Below, in pieces: positions 33,838 to 43,008 of a DNA stretch of 64,000 nt. Under the pieces are notes generated by a model. The model made no database searches, had not been told where the DNA came from, and saw only the letters and a list, made by a program, of their open reading frames with translations. The number at the start of each line of letters is the position of its first letter. The stretch's first letter is position 1. The translations under genes and the position numbers were made by a program. Origin of the DNA: DT-110 sp030148525 (lineage in GTDB: Bacteria; Bacteroidota; Bacteroidia; Chitinophagales; Saprospiraceae); NCBI GenBank assembly GCA_965227445.1, contig OZ245751.1, forward strand, positions 744,001-808,000, in the 5' to 3' direction.

Positions 33838-33886
33838 GCCGTCAGCCGTGTAGCGTCAGCCGTGAGCCGTATATCGTAAGCCGTGC
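33838..33886 (+). repeat. Heptamer repeat, GCCGTGA type
   Basis: Seven 7-base units: GCCGTCA, GCCGTGT, AGCGTCA, GCCGTGA, GCCGTAT, ATCGTAA, GCCGTGC. Confidence 0.75.
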
Positions 33887-33896
33887 GCCATTCAAA

Positions 33897-33938
33897 TCTC
33901 CAATTCTCCCTTTCTCCAATTCTCCAAATCCCCCATTC
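33897..33938 (+). repeat. Heptamer-like repeat, TTCTCCA type
   Basis: About six pyrimidine-rich 7-base units built on TTCTCC, directly following the GCCGTGA array. Less regular than the others. Confidence 0.5.
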
Positions 33939-33941
33939 CCC

Positions 33942-33993
33942 GGCCGCCGAAACCCATACGGGCGTATGCCTTTTGTGAAGGAGGCCGATTTCC
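33942..33993 (+). repeat. Shared upstream module, copy 2
   Basis: GGCCGCCGAAAC, an 18-bp insert with a CCATACGGGCGTATG palindrome-like part, then GTGAAGGAGGCCGATTTCC. Partner of 32662-32695. Confidence 0.65.
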
Positions 33994-34107
33994 CATTTTT
34001 TCTCTACATTCACACCCAACGCCAAATCATTGCATTCGTTAAACCTACTGCGACGAAGATTCGAATGGGTTTTGCCCCCGCATCCTCCCGCAGCATAGCT
34101 TATCATC

Positions 34108-35472
34108 ATGTCCAACAAAACGAGAAGGACGTTCCTGCAAAAGATGGCCCTCGGCATGAGCCTGCCGATGCTACCATACTTCGGGAAGTCAACCAACCAA
34201 CCAACATCCCGTCCGCTACACCGGAAACGCAGCTTCGATGCTGACTCCCCGGTCAACCTGGCGCTCATCGGTGCCGGCGGCATGGGGAACGCCGATATGC
34301 AGACGGCCCTGCGTATTCCCGGCGTACGGATCGTAGCGGCCTGCGACCTCTACGACGGTCGCCTGGAGGCCTGCAAAAAGACCTACGGCCCCGATATTTT
34401 CACCACCCGCGATTACCGGGAGATCCTCAAACGCGACGACGTCGACGGGGTCATCATCGGTACGCCGGACCACTGGCATAAGCAGATATCCGTTGATGCC
34501 CTCAACAGTGGCAAGGCCGTTTACTGCGAAAAACCCATGGTCCACCACATCGAAGAAGGAATGGAAGTGGTCGAGGCCCAGCGTCGGTCGGGCAAGACCT
34601 TCCAGGTGGGTAGCCAGGGCATGAGCTCCCTGGGTAACGAAAAAGCCAAAGAACTACTGGCCGCCGGCGCCATTGGTACCCTGAACTACGCCGAAGGCTT
34701 CTGGGCGCGTAATTCGCCCCTGGGCGCCTGGCAGTACCCAATTCCCGAGGATGCCAGCCCCGAGACCGTCGGTTGGGATGCCTACATCAGCAATACCACC
34801 CGGCGCGAGTTCGATCCCCTGCGCTTCTTCCGCTGGCGGAATTACCGCGACTACGGTACGGGCGTGAGCGGTGACCTCTTCGTTCACCTGTTTTCCAGCC
34901 TGCACTTCATCACCAACTCCAAAGGCCCCAATAAGATCCAGGCCACCGGCGGACTGCGCTACTGGAAAGACGGTCGTGAAGTACCCGATATCCTGCTCGG
35001 TATGTTCGACTATCCCGATACCGAGGAGCACCCGCCCTTCAATCTGTCCCTGCGGGTCAACTTTGTCGATGGTACCTCCGGCAGCACCTACCTCCGACTG
35101 GTGGGTAGCGAAGGGGCCATGGATGTTAAGTGGCGGGAGGTCGTCCTGCGCAAGAATGAGGCCGTCGATCCCAATGCCGACCCCTTCCTGGCCCAAAAAA
35201 GTAAGGAAACGGATAGTGCTGCTTCCAGCCGTGACCGCGCGGGTATCAAAGGTCCCAACGAAGTGGTCTATAAAGCCGATGACAACTACCTCGGTGCTCA
35301 CTACGATCACCTCTACAACTTCATCAACGGTATTCGCACGGGCACGCCCGTCGCCGAAGATGCGGTATTCGGGTTCCGTGCGGCGGCACCGGCCTTACTC
35401 TGTAACGACAGCTATTTCAATAATCAGATCATCCACTGGGACCCCGTAAATATGAAGGTCCTGAAAAAATAA
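34108..35472 (+). CDS. Gfo/Idh/MocA family oxidoreductase with Tat signal
   Basis: A 454-residue protein beginning with a twin-arginine motif (RRTFLQK) and hydrophobic stretch, so it should be exported folded with its cofactor. The Rossmann motif is LIGAGGMGNAD, followed by the family's YCEKPMVHH segment holding the conserved Lys-Pro, and the GSQGMSS region. Enzymes of this kind oxidise sugars or sugar derivatives, often at C3, with a tightly bound NAD(P). The gene is 7 bp before a DUF1080 lipoprotein gene, and that family includes 3-keto-glycoside hydrolases, so the two may act in one 3-keto sugar pathway. Specific substrate unknown. Confidence 0.93.
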   Translation: MSNKTRRTFLQKMALGMSLPMLPYFGKSTNQPTSRPLHRKRSFDADSPVNLALIGAGGMGNADMQTALRIPGVRIVAACDLYDGRLEACKKTYGPDIFTTRDYREILKRDDVDGVIIGTPDHWHKQISVDALNSGKAVYCEKPMVHHIEEGMEVVEAQRRSGKTFQVGSQGMSSLGNEKAKELLAAGAIGTLNYAEGFWARNSPLGAWQYPIPEDASPETVGWDAYISNTTRREFDPLRFFRWRNYRDYGTGVSGDLFVHLFSSLHFITNSKGPNKIQATGGLRYWKDGREVPDILLGMFDYPDTEEHPPFNLSLRVNFVDGTSGSTYLRLVGSEGAMDVKWREVVLRKNEAVDPNADPFLAQKSKETDSAASSRDRAGIKGPNEVVYKADDNYLGAHYDHLYNFINGIRTGTPVAEDAVFGFRAAAPALLCNDSYFNNQIIHWDPVNMKVLKK

Positions 35473-35479
35473 AACACCT

Positions 35480-36757
35480 ATGTCAACACTTCATAAACCA
35501 TGGGCCAGCGTGTTCCTGCTGGCCTGTATCACACTATTTGCTGCCTGTACACCGACCGAAGAAGGCGGCGATGATACCTCCGCCGAATGGGTGACCCTCT
35601 TCGATGGCTCGTCCACCGATAACTGGCGCGGCTATAATAAAGACGGATTTCCCACCATCGGCTGGTTCGTCGATGACGAGGGCAACCTCTGTGTCCAGAA
35701 AACGGGTACCGAAGAGGAAGGGTACGGCGGTGATATCATCACTAAAGATACCTACGAGAATTACGAGCTGGAACTGGATTTTATGGTCAGCGATACGGGT
35801 AATTCCGGTATCCTGTACCGCGTACACGAACAACCCGACCGCGCCATCTGGCACAACGCCCCGGAATACCAACTGCTCGACGATCCCGTCTACGCTGAGA
35901 TGTTGGGCGAAGAGGAGATGCACGATAAATACACCGCTGCCCTCTACGATATGATCCCCGCGACTGGCGATCCCTCCAACCCGCCGGGCGAGTGGAATAC
36001 AGCCAAAATCGTGGTCAATAATAACCACGTCGAACACTGGCTCAACGACCAAAAGGTGGTGGAATACACCATCGGCTCGCCCGAGTGGGAGCAACTGTAC
36101 CAGGATAGCAAATTTGCCGGATACCCCGAATTCAGCCGGGCCACCCGTGGCCACATCGGTCTCCAGGATCACGGCCACCTGATCAAATTCCGTAACATCC
36201 GGATCAAAGAATTACCCTCTTCCTTCGAATCCCTCTTCAATGGGGAGAACCTCGATGGCTGGGATGTCTACGGCACCGAAAAATGGTCGGCCGAAAACGG
36301 GGAGATCGTTTGCGAAAGCGGTCCCGACGAACAATACGGTTACCTGGCCACCGAAGAAGAATTCACCGATTTTGAGCTTACGCTAAAATTCCTGCAGGAG
36401 GCCGACGGCAACAGCGGCGTATTTTTCCGGTCCCAACTCGACGGCACTAAGATCTCCGGCTGGCAGGCCGAAGTGGCTCCTCCGGGATTGCACACTGGTG
36501 GTGTCTACGAATCCTACGGTCGCGGCTGGCTCATCCAACCCGACAGCACTCTCGACAGTGCCCTCAAAATGGGCGAGTGGAACGATATGCGCATCTACGT
36601 ACACGGCGATCGGGTCATCACCTGGCTGAACGGCGTACAAATGGTCAACTTCCAGGACGAAAAGATCGGCGAAGCTACCGGCAAGGTTGCCCTGCAGATC
36701 CACGACGGCGGCGGCATCAAGGTGCGGTGGAAAGATTTGATGATCAGAAAGCTGTAG
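35480..36757 (+). CDS. Lipoprotein with two DUF1080 (3-keto-disaccharide hydrolase-like) domains
   Basis: A 425-residue lipoprotein (lipobox LFAAC). Two DUF1080 domains of about 190 residues follow: the first starts EWVTLFDGSSTDNWRGYNKD, the second SLFNGENLDGWDVYG. Each contains the motifs NSGILYRVHE or NSGVFFRSQ, GEWNTAKIVV or GEWNDMRIYV, and HIGLQDHG or ALQIHDGG, the concanavalin-like signatures. Most family members have one domain; the duplication is notable. Some DUF1080 proteins hydrolyse 3-keto-glycosides made by Gfo/Idh/MocA enzymes, which fits the upstream partner 7 bp away. Probably envelope-anchored. Confidence 0.9.
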   Translation: MSTLHKPWASVFLLACITLFAACTPTEEGGDDTSAEWVTLFDGSSTDNWRGYNKDGFPTIGWFVDDEGNLCVQKTGTEEEGYGGDIITKDTYENYELELDFMVSDTGNSGILYRVHEQPDRAIWHNAPEYQLLDDPVYAEMLGEEEMHDKYTAALYDMIPATGDPSNPPGEWNTAKIVVNNNHVEHWLNDQKVVEYTIGSPEWEQLYQDSKFAGYPEFSRATRGHIGLQDHGHLIKFRNIRIKELPSSFESLFNGENLDGWDVYGTEKWSAENGEIVCESGPDEQYGYLATEEEFTDFELTLKFLQEADGNSGVFFRSQLDGTKISGWQAEVAPPGLHTGGVYESYGRGWLIQPDSTLDSALKMGEWNDMRIYVHGDRVITWLNGVQMVNFQDEKIGEATGKVALQIHDGGGIKVRWKDLMIRKL

Positions 36758-36759
36758 GA

Positions 36760-36787
36760 GGTCAGAAGTCAGAGATCAGTAGTCAGA
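36760..36787 (+). repeat. Heptamer repeat, AGTCAGA type
   Basis: Four 7-base units: GGTCAGA, AGTCAGA, GATCAGT, AGTCAGA. The same type recurs near 36931 and inside the direct repeats at 24271 and 31239. Confidence 0.65.
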
Positions 36788-37146
36788 AGTAGAATTGAGG
36801 CTTGAAAAATGAAGGTACTCGTGTGCTTCACCTAAATGTGCGTTTCCCCTCTCCTCCAGATGGAATACCATTCGCAAGAGCTGGATTGGCCGGGATGAGG
36901 AGAGGGGATTAAGGGGTGAGGTTGCCGAAGTCAGAAGTCAGATAAAATAACCCCATCCAATTTAGTGAGGGGGCATACTTAAGCCTGCGTGCCGTTCCGC
37001 TGACGCCAAAGTCCGTGCGGCCGGAGGGGCTAGGTACGCTCCCTAATCGCAACGGGTTTTCGGGTAATCATCATCTCTGTACCGTATGGTTTGATGCGGT
37101 CGACACGCCATAGAACAGGTTAGTAGGTAAACCTCAAATTCGTTAG
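36788..37146. other. Intergenic region with a 12-bp inverted repeat
   Basis: No gene is seen. TCCCCTCTCCTC (36845-36856) is exactly repeated in inverse at 36897-36908, 40 bp apart, which could form a hairpin after the DUF1080 gene. The rest is unremarkable. Confidence 0.5.
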
Positions 37147-37154
37147 TATCTTTG
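37147..37154 (+). promoter_or_regulatory. Candidate -7 box of the DUF5916 gene
   Basis: TATCTTTG fits the Bacteroidota TAnnTTTG box and lies 23 bp before the start codon. No clear TTTG is found 19-21 bp upstream, so support is partial. Confidence 0.5.
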
Positions 37155-37177
37155 CGGCGACCAATCGAAACCCGACC

Positions 37178-39457
37178 ATGAAACGACCTACGTTCCTGAC
37201 ATTGGCCCTGCTATTGGGCCTGCTACCACTATCTGCCTACGGGCAAAACAAGCCCGGTACACCGCTGGTCATTAAAAAAGCATCCGGCCCCATTATCCTG
37301 GATGGTCAAATTGATGAAGTGACCTGGCAGGAGGCCGATGTAGCCGATGACTGGTACATGAATTTCCCGGCGGATACGGTACTGGCTCCGTACCAGACCG
37401 AGTGTCGCCTCACCTTTGACGAGGATTTTCTCTACGTATCCTTTGTCTGTTATGATGATGATTCACCCGATATCATCAGCTCGCTGCGTCGTGACTTCAA
37501 CTACGATCGCAATGATAATGTGGGGTTTGCTCTGGGGCCGTATAACGACCGCCAGAACGGCTTTTTCTTTGTAATCACCCCGGCCGGGGTACAGATGGAA
37601 GGCACCGTCACCGGTGGCGGAACCAGTGATAATTCCTTCAATACCTTTTGGGATAATAAGTGGTATTCAGAAGTGACGCGCTACCCCGATAAATGGATCG
37701 CCGAATTGGCCATACCCTTTAAGAGCTTTCGCTACCGTTCCGATGTGCGCGAATGGAATATTGCCATGGATCGCTGGGACCTCAAACGCAATACTAAATC
37801 CTCCTGGATTCGTACACCTATTCAATTCATTTCGGCTTCCTTCCCATACAGCGGACAGTTAGTCTGGGAAGATCCTATTCCGGAAGCTAAAACGAATATT
37901 TCGGTGATTCCCTACCTGGCGGGTAGCACCTCTTCCGACCGGGAAGCTGAACCTATCGAGCGCAGTTCCAATATTCAGGCAGGATTTGATGCCAAGGTGG
38001 CCGTTACACCCTCCCTGAATCTGGACCTTACCGTGAATCCCGACTTTTCCCAGGTGGAAGTGGATCGCCAGGTGATCAACCTGACGCGTTTTGAGTTTCA
38101 GTTTCCCGAACGACGCCAGTTCTTTTTGGAAAACAATGATCTTTTTTCCCAGGCGGGGTACCCCGAAGCGCGACCCTTCTTCTCCCGCCGCATCGGTCTG
38201 GCCCGTGATTCCTCCGGCCTGTTTCAACAGGTACCTATTCTGTACGGAGCCCGCCTGAGTGGTTCCCTGAATGAAAAATGGCGCATCGGCCTGCTCAATA
38301 TGCAAACGCAGGAAAAAGAGGAATTCGGCCTGCCGGCGCAAAACTATACGGTGGCCGCTTTGCAGCGTAATTTCTGGGCCCAATCCAGCTTCACGGTCAG
38401 CTTTGTCAATAAAGCCTCCCTGAACGTTGCACCGGGCGATACGACCCGATACTTCGCCGAAAACGTCTTCCGCCGCATCCAGACGGGTGAACGCAACGAA
38501 TTGGTCCCCAATACCTACAACCGGGTGATTGCTGCCGACCTGGAGATGACCAGCAAGGATACGCGCTGGTATCACAGTTCTTTTATCGGGAAGTCATTCG
38601 ACGATTTTAATAGTAAAGAGAATTTGTCGGGACTCTTATTCACCCGTTTTCAAAATCGCAATTTCAATGCCCATATCGGGCATAGTTTCGTCAATGAGTT
38701 CTTTAACCCCGAGGCTGGCTTTGCGCCCGGTATCCGGGTGTATCCGGGCCAGTACTCCTTCTTCTCCCAGGTCGGGTACACCTTTTACCCCCAACAATCC
38801 TCCATCGTACAAATGGGACCGACGGCAGAGGTGAATACTACCTTTATACCGGGAGGAACCAATACCGACCGCAGTCTGAACCTGAACTATAGAATGGCTT
38901 TCCAGAACGCTTCCTCCTTTCGGGTGGGCTTCAATTGGGTATACCAACAGTTGACCAATGATTTCAGCCTGATCGATCCGGACCGGTATACCCCCTTCCG
39001 GGAAGGGGAGGAGTATCGTTGGGCATCTGTTTCGGCGGCCTACCAAAGTAATCCACGACGATTATTTACCTACCAGCTCTCGTCGACCTACGGGGGCTTT
39101 TACAACGGCACCAACTTCAATCTGTCGGGAGAACTGGGGTATCGCTACCAGCCCTACGGTAACATCGCCCTGCGTTTTGATTTTAATGACCTGCAGCTGG
39201 CCGATGGGTACGGTAACGAACAACTATTCCTCATTGGTCCGCGAATCGACCTTACCTTTTCGGATGAGTTGTTCCTCACTACCTTTATCCAGTACAATAA
39301 TCTACTTGATAATATCAACCTGAATGCCCGCCTGCAATGGCGTTACCAACCGGCGTCGGACTTCTTTTTGGTGTATACCGAAAACTATCTGCCGGAGAAC
39401 CTCTTTAGCAAAAATCGGGCACTGGTCTTTAAAGCCACGTATTGGTTAAACCTGTAG
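37178..39457 (+). CDS. DUF5916 outer-membrane protein with N-terminal CBM9-like domain
   Basis: A 759-residue protein with a Sec signal peptide (LALLLGLLPLSAYGQ). Residues about 30-230 form a CBM9-like domain (PIILDGQIDEVTWQEADVA, FLYVSFVCYDD). The remainder is the DUF5916 barrel: NLDLTVNPDFSQVEVDRQVINLTRFE, then FPERRQFFLENNDLF and FFSRRIGL, followed by many alternating beta strands ending in an aromatic C-terminus (VFKATYWLNL) typical of outer-membrane barrels. The family is common in Bacteroidota; its cargo is not known to me. Transcribed alone, with a stem-loop over its stop codon. Confidence 0.9.
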   Translation: MKRPTFLTLALLLGLLPLSAYGQNKPGTPLVIKKASGPIILDGQIDEVTWQEADVADDWYMNFPADTVLAPYQTECRLTFDEDFLYVSFVCYDDDSPDIISSLRRDFNYDRNDNVGFALGPYNDRQNGFFFVITPAGVQMEGTVTGGGTSDNSFNTFWDNKWYSEVTRYPDKWIAELAIPFKSFRYRSDVREWNIAMDRWDLKRNTKSSWIRTPIQFISASFPYSGQLVWEDPIPEAKTNISVIPYLAGSTSSDREAEPIERSSNIQAGFDAKVAVTPSLNLDLTVNPDFSQVEVDRQVINLTRFEFQFPERRQFFLENNDLFSQAGYPEARPFFSRRIGLARDSSGLFQQVPILYGARLSGSLNEKWRIGLLNMQTQEKEEFGLPAQNYTVAALQRNFWAQSSFTVSFVNKASLNVAPGDTTRYFAENVFRRIQTGERNELVPNTYNRVIAADLEMTSKDTRWYHSSFIGKSFDDFNSKENLSGLLFTRFQNRNFNAHIGHSFVNEFFNPEAGFAPGIRVYPGQYSFFSQVGYTFYPQQSSIVQMGPTAEVNTTFIPGGTNTDRSLNLNYRMAFQNASSFRVGFNWVYQQLTNDFSLIDPDRYTPFREGEEYRWASVSAAYQSNPRRLFTYQLSSTYGGFYNGTNFNLSGELGYRYQPYGNIALRFDFNDLQLADGYGNEQLFLIGPRIDLTFSDELFLTTFIQYNNLLDNINLNARLQWRYQPASDFFLVYTENYLPENLFSKNRALVFKATYWLNL

Positions 39458-39484
39458 AGCGACCATGCGTGGTGGCTCTACAGG
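39451..39484. terminator. Stem-loop between convergent genes
   Basis: Ten-bp stem CCTGTAGAGC (39451-39460) with GCTCTACAGG (39475-39484) plus an inner pair ACCA/TGGT. It overlaps the DUF5916 stop codon and ends 12 bp before the end of the TPR gene. No T tract, so termination strength is uncertain. Confidence 0.6.
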
Positions 39485-39496
39485 CTATAGCACCGC

Positions 39497-40828
39497 TTAC
39501 AACATTTTCCGTGCCTCACCGCAGTAGCTGCAGTCCAGATTGGGATTGGCAGCAAAAGCAGAACGGATCAGTTGATCACCCTGAGTTCCGTTGGTCGCAC
39601 TCTTGAGTTGGAGTAAGCCATCCAGGCACACCAGCTCCGGGTTCTGGGAGTTGGTGCGGCGGGCTTTCGCCAAATGCCGAGCGGCCAGGTCCAGTTCATT
39701 TCGGTGGTAGTAGATAACTGCCAGGCGACTATTCACATCAATATTATCGGGGCGGGCTTCGTGCTCTTTTTTGGCGTAAGCCAGTGCCTGATCCAGATCT
39801 CCTTTCAGATCCATGTACACTTCACTGTATTCCAGGCCCATTTTGTGACCGGATGCTTCATCATCGGCCAGCATGGCCATAATATCATCCGTCAGGACTT
39901 TAGCTTTATCGGTATTACCTTGCTCTTGTTCGATCTTGGCCAATTCCATGTAAAATCCAACTTCCGGGATCAGATCAGCTGCTTCCTGGTACAGCGTTTT
40001 GGCCTCTTCCATATTACCTTTCAGGGCCTCCGTTTCAGCCAGAGCGGCCACCGCAAAAGGATAGTTCGGACGATGCACTAATGCTTCTTTATACTGTGCC
40101 TCGGCTTTGTCGAGCTGTCCGTATTCTTTGTACAGATCGCCGAGCACCAGACGGGCCCATTCGGTTTGCTCCTGACCGGGATAGCCGGCCGATACCGCCA
40201 GTTTCATGGCCTCAATGGCGCCTTCCGACTGGCCGTGGATCTCGCGCAGATACGAAATACGGCTGTACGACCGGATGTCGGGTCGCACCGAGATCATTTT
40301 ATCCGCCATCTTTACGGCTTCTTCGTAATTGCCCAATTCTACGTTGGCATCAACCAACACACCGTAGATGCCAGCATCGTATGTATTCAGCGCGAGGGCT
40401 TGCTCGCCTATTTCTTTTGCTTCCGCAAATTGGTGGAGGGATAACAGGACGGAAGCCTTATTCAACATGGCGCGGTAGGTATTGCTTTCATCCAGTTGCT
40501 CTTCCTGGAGGACACCATCAATAACTGTCAGCGCAGCCGGAAAATAGTGACCGTGCTCCCCGGAAACGCGCGCCTCCTGCATGAAGAGTTCCGCCAGGGT
40601 CAGGCGGGCTTTAATATCATCGGGGTTCGCTTCAATTTTGGCGGTGAGGTCCGCATACATTTTTTGTACTCGTTCCGCTTCCTCCGGAACACTGATGACC
40701 GTAGGTCGCTCCAGTAATTCCGGGATAACGACCCGGTCCGTGGACTGATCTTTCGGTTGGGAACCGTTTTGCTGACAAGCAGTAAAGACCAGACTAATGA
40801 GGGTGAGGGAAAATAGAATATGTCTCAT
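39497..40828 (-). CDS. TPR-repeat lipoprotein
   Basis: A 443-residue lipoprotein (lipobox VFTAC). After residue 45 it is almost entirely helical tetratricopeptide repeats, for example DIKARLTLAELFMQEARVSG, DAGIYGVLVDANVELGNYEE and ARLVLGDLYKEYGQLDKAEA; I count about eight or nine. The C-terminus has LDCSYCGEARKML with a Cys-x-x-Cys that could bind metal or form a disulfide. TPR proteins serve as scaffolds; no partner is evident. It follows the DUF4331 genes on the same strand but is separated from them by a terminator, so it is probably transcribed separately. Confidence 0.88.
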   Translation of the reverse strand: MRHILFSLTLISLVFTACQQNGSQPKDQSTDRVVIPELLERPTVISVPEEAERVQKMYADLTAKIEANPDDIKARLTLAELFMQEARVSGEHGHYFPAALTVIDGVLQEEQLDESNTYRAMLNKASVLLSLHQFAEAKEIGEQALALNTYDAGIYGVLVDANVELGNYEEAVKMADKMISVRPDIRSYSRISYLREIHGQSEGAIEAMKLAVSAGYPGQEQTEWARLVLGDLYKEYGQLDKAEAQYKEALVHRPNYPFAVAALAETEALKGNMEEAKTLYQEAADLIPEVGFYMELAKIEQEQGNTDKAKVLTDDIMAMLADDEASGHKMGLEYSEVYMDLKGDLDQALAYAKKEHEARPDNIDVNSRLAVIYYHRNELDLAARHLAKARRTNSQNPELVCLDGLLQLKSATNGTQGDQLIRSAFAANPNLDCSYCGEARKML

Positions 40829-40842
40829 GATTTGGAATATTT

Positions 40843-40880
40843 AAAAGGGAGCCCGTTCGGATGAGCCCCAACGGGCTCCC
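40843..40880 (-). terminator. Rho-independent terminator after the DUF4331 genes
   Basis: Eleven-bp perfect stem GGGAGCCCGTT (40847-40857) with AACGGGCTCCC (40870-40880), followed on the minus strand by TTTTAA. Confidence 0.82.
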
Positions 40881-40906
40881 TGTTGAACCGAGTGAATCGG
40901 TATGGG

Positions 40907-42964
40907 TTACTTAATTTTTACCAGTTTAATCGATTGCAGGACCGTACTGCCGGAGGTGACCTTAGCTACGTAAGTGCCTTTCGGCAAATTGGTGGCGTTC
41001 CAGGTCGTTTCGTATTCACCGGCCCCTACCTGATCTTCCACTACGGTTTGGATCAGGGAACCACTCATATTGTAGACATAAATGCCCACCCGACTTTGCT
41101 CCCGTACATTGTAGCGGAAGGTGGTCGTGGTTTCAAAAGGATTCGGGAAATTGTAGGCAAATACGTTGGGTGCATTTAGTCCCGATACACTAGTCGTCAT
41201 CGACGGAGGAAGTACATCAGGCTGTTCGTACGCCACGATCTCACCGGAATATTTACCGGTTCCCGACCAGGGCGTCTGCACGTAAGGGAACAGAGACTTG
41301 AAGGTGGTATCGTTCTCGCTGATTCCGGTATCGTACATTAGTACGCCGAGCAGGTCCTGAGTAACGGGACTATCATCTTCATTGGGATCGTAATCGTCGT
41401 ACCACAGGCCAATTGCTGCCAATACGACACCACTAACTGCTTGTAGTTCGATGCGTGTCACATCATCCTCTAATCGGCGTCCGTTAGGGAAGCCATCCAT
41501 ATTCGGGATAAACTCCAAATCAGCATTGCTGGCGTAAGTGGGATCAGTGAGGCCTAATACAGCAGCCCGGATTAACCCCAGAGAACTGAAATTCTCGTCA
41601 TCACGGGGTGTCGGTGGAACGGCCATATTCAGGCGCAACATATCGCCGCCATTGGGCAGAAAGTTATTGATAAATGGCTTGCCGGCCGCCAGCGGATCAC
41701 CGCCCTTACCGGTAGCCAATTGGTAGGGGCGTAAATTCGGTACCCCTGTGTGAAAGGTTGGCCAAATATCGACAGCACGGGGTGCCGCATCATTGGGTAA
41801 CAATAAGGCGCCAAAGGCATCCTCCGACAGCGCTGTTCCGTCCAGCGCTTCGGCTCCTTTCAGTCCGAAAAGTCCAGACTGACCGTTACCAAAGTCGAAG
41901 GCCCCTAGTGAATTACGTTGTACGCGCAGGTTGGCCAGTGCCGGTACGGCACCACCAAAAAGGCTGTCGTCCATGTATAAAGCCAATTCGGGATTGTAGA
42001 AATAATCACCCCAGATATCCAGGTTTTCCAGATCCTGGTAGGGTGTGGTGGCATTCCACAGGTCCTTCTGACCAATCGGTATAACTGCCTCGTTGGTCAG
42101 TGGCATACCGATGCGTGATACTTGTACCCAGTCACCTTCATAATCTTCACCGTAGGTCATATCATTAAGGGTACGGATCTTGGGGCGACTTGCCGAAGCC
42201 CATACACCAATGATATAGCGGGAATCCAGAATGTTTTCGGCCGATTCCGGGCCAAAACCATCCTTTTGTAGCATGCTGATGGGGACCTGAATGGCAATGG
42301 TCGATACATTGGTACCAGCTACACCATCAACGGGCATAGAGTTCTGGCGGGGTGCATCACCCAGGTCAAAAATGCCACCCAGGTCAACGAAAAACGGATC
42401 ATCGGTCGGACCGCAGAAAACGTTCTCGCCGGTATTGGCACGGGTAACGGCATCGCGCATCAGAAAATCGTAGGTCGAATTCAGGCCGGCAGCACCTTCA
42501 ATAGATCGTGGTCCGATATTATTAGGAGGTACCACACCATTTGATACGATCGTCTGAAAGCTCATACCACCGTCGGTACTCTTCTCCATGGTGTAGGTCG
42601 TTTTCTGATTCTGTTGACCTAATCGTATGTAAAAGAAGGTAGTGGGGTCTTCATTAATAATGTTGAAGGTGAATCGATAGATGATATCGTCACCCGGTGT
42701 GTTTACATCATTGTCGATATGGATCTCATAGCGGATATTCTCACCGAAACTGTAGTAATTGGGACCACCCTGCGGTAATTGCAGGGGTACATAGGCCGCA
42801 ATAATGGTGATCATATTCGGATTGTCCGGGCTACGGAAGGCATAGAGGTCCGTATTATCGGCCAGGGGATCGTTGGCAATCAACGGTGCTTCCCGGTGAC
42901 TCGAGGCCCAGATCGCTTGTGCCGTAAACAGGCACATCAATATTAGTATGCTTAGCTTTTTCAT
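40907..42964 (-). CDS. DUF4331 protein with T9SS type A sorting domain
   Basis: The ATG at 42964 gives 685 residues with a signal peptide (LILMCLFTAQAIWA). The DUF4331 domain starts SSHREAPLIANDPLADNTDL, the family's fixed N-terminus, and continues through NIRYEIHIDNDVNTPGDDII to about residue 590. The last 85 residues (APNVFAYNFPNPFETTTTF ... GTYVAKVTSGSTVLQSIKLV) are a T9SS type A domain, so the protein should be surface-exposed or secreted. The function of DUF4331 is not established to my knowledge. It is the downstream member of a tandem pair; the upstream gene ends 44 bp before this start. Confidence 0.92.
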   Translation of the reverse strand: MKKLSILILMCLFTAQAIWASSHREAPLIANDPLADNTDLYAFRSPDNPNMITIIAAYVPLQLPQGGPNYYSFGENIRYEIHIDNDVNTPGDDIIYRFTFNIINEDPTTFFYIRLGQQNQKTTYTMEKSTDGGMSFQTIVSNGVVPPNNIGPRSIEGAAGLNSTYDFLMRDAVTRANTGENVFCGPTDDPFFVDLGGIFDLGDAPRQNSMPVDGVAGTNVSTIAIQVPISMLQKDGFGPESAENILDSRYIIGVWASASRPKIRTLNDMTYGEDYEGDWVQVSRIGMPLTNEAVIPIGQKDLWNATTPYQDLENLDIWGDYFYNPELALYMDDSLFGGAVPALANLRVQRNSLGAFDFGNGQSGLFGLKGAEALDGTALSEDAFGALLLPNDAAPRAVDIWPTFHTGVPNLRPYQLATGKGGDPLAAGKPFINNFLPNGGDMLRLNMAVPPTPRDDENFSSLGLIRAAVLGLTDPTYASNADLEFIPNMDGFPNGRRLEDDVTRIELQAVSGVVLAAIGLWYDDYDPNEDDSPVTQDLLGVLMYDTGISENDTTFKSLFPYVQTPWSGTGKYSGEIVAYEQPDVLPPSMTTSVSGLNAPNVFAYNFPNPFETTTTFRYNVREQSRVGIYVYNMSGSLIQTVVEDQVGAGEYETTWNATNLPKGTYVAKVTSGSTVLQSIKLVKIK

Positions 42965-43008
42965 AAATAGTTTGGTTGAAATGATGGAGGAAACAAATAC
43001 AGTCCACA

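Noticed and set aside
35534..36178. 214-codon minus-strand frame opposite the DUF1080 gene
   Set aside because: Shadow frame in a G+C-richer region; the plus strand encodes clear domains.
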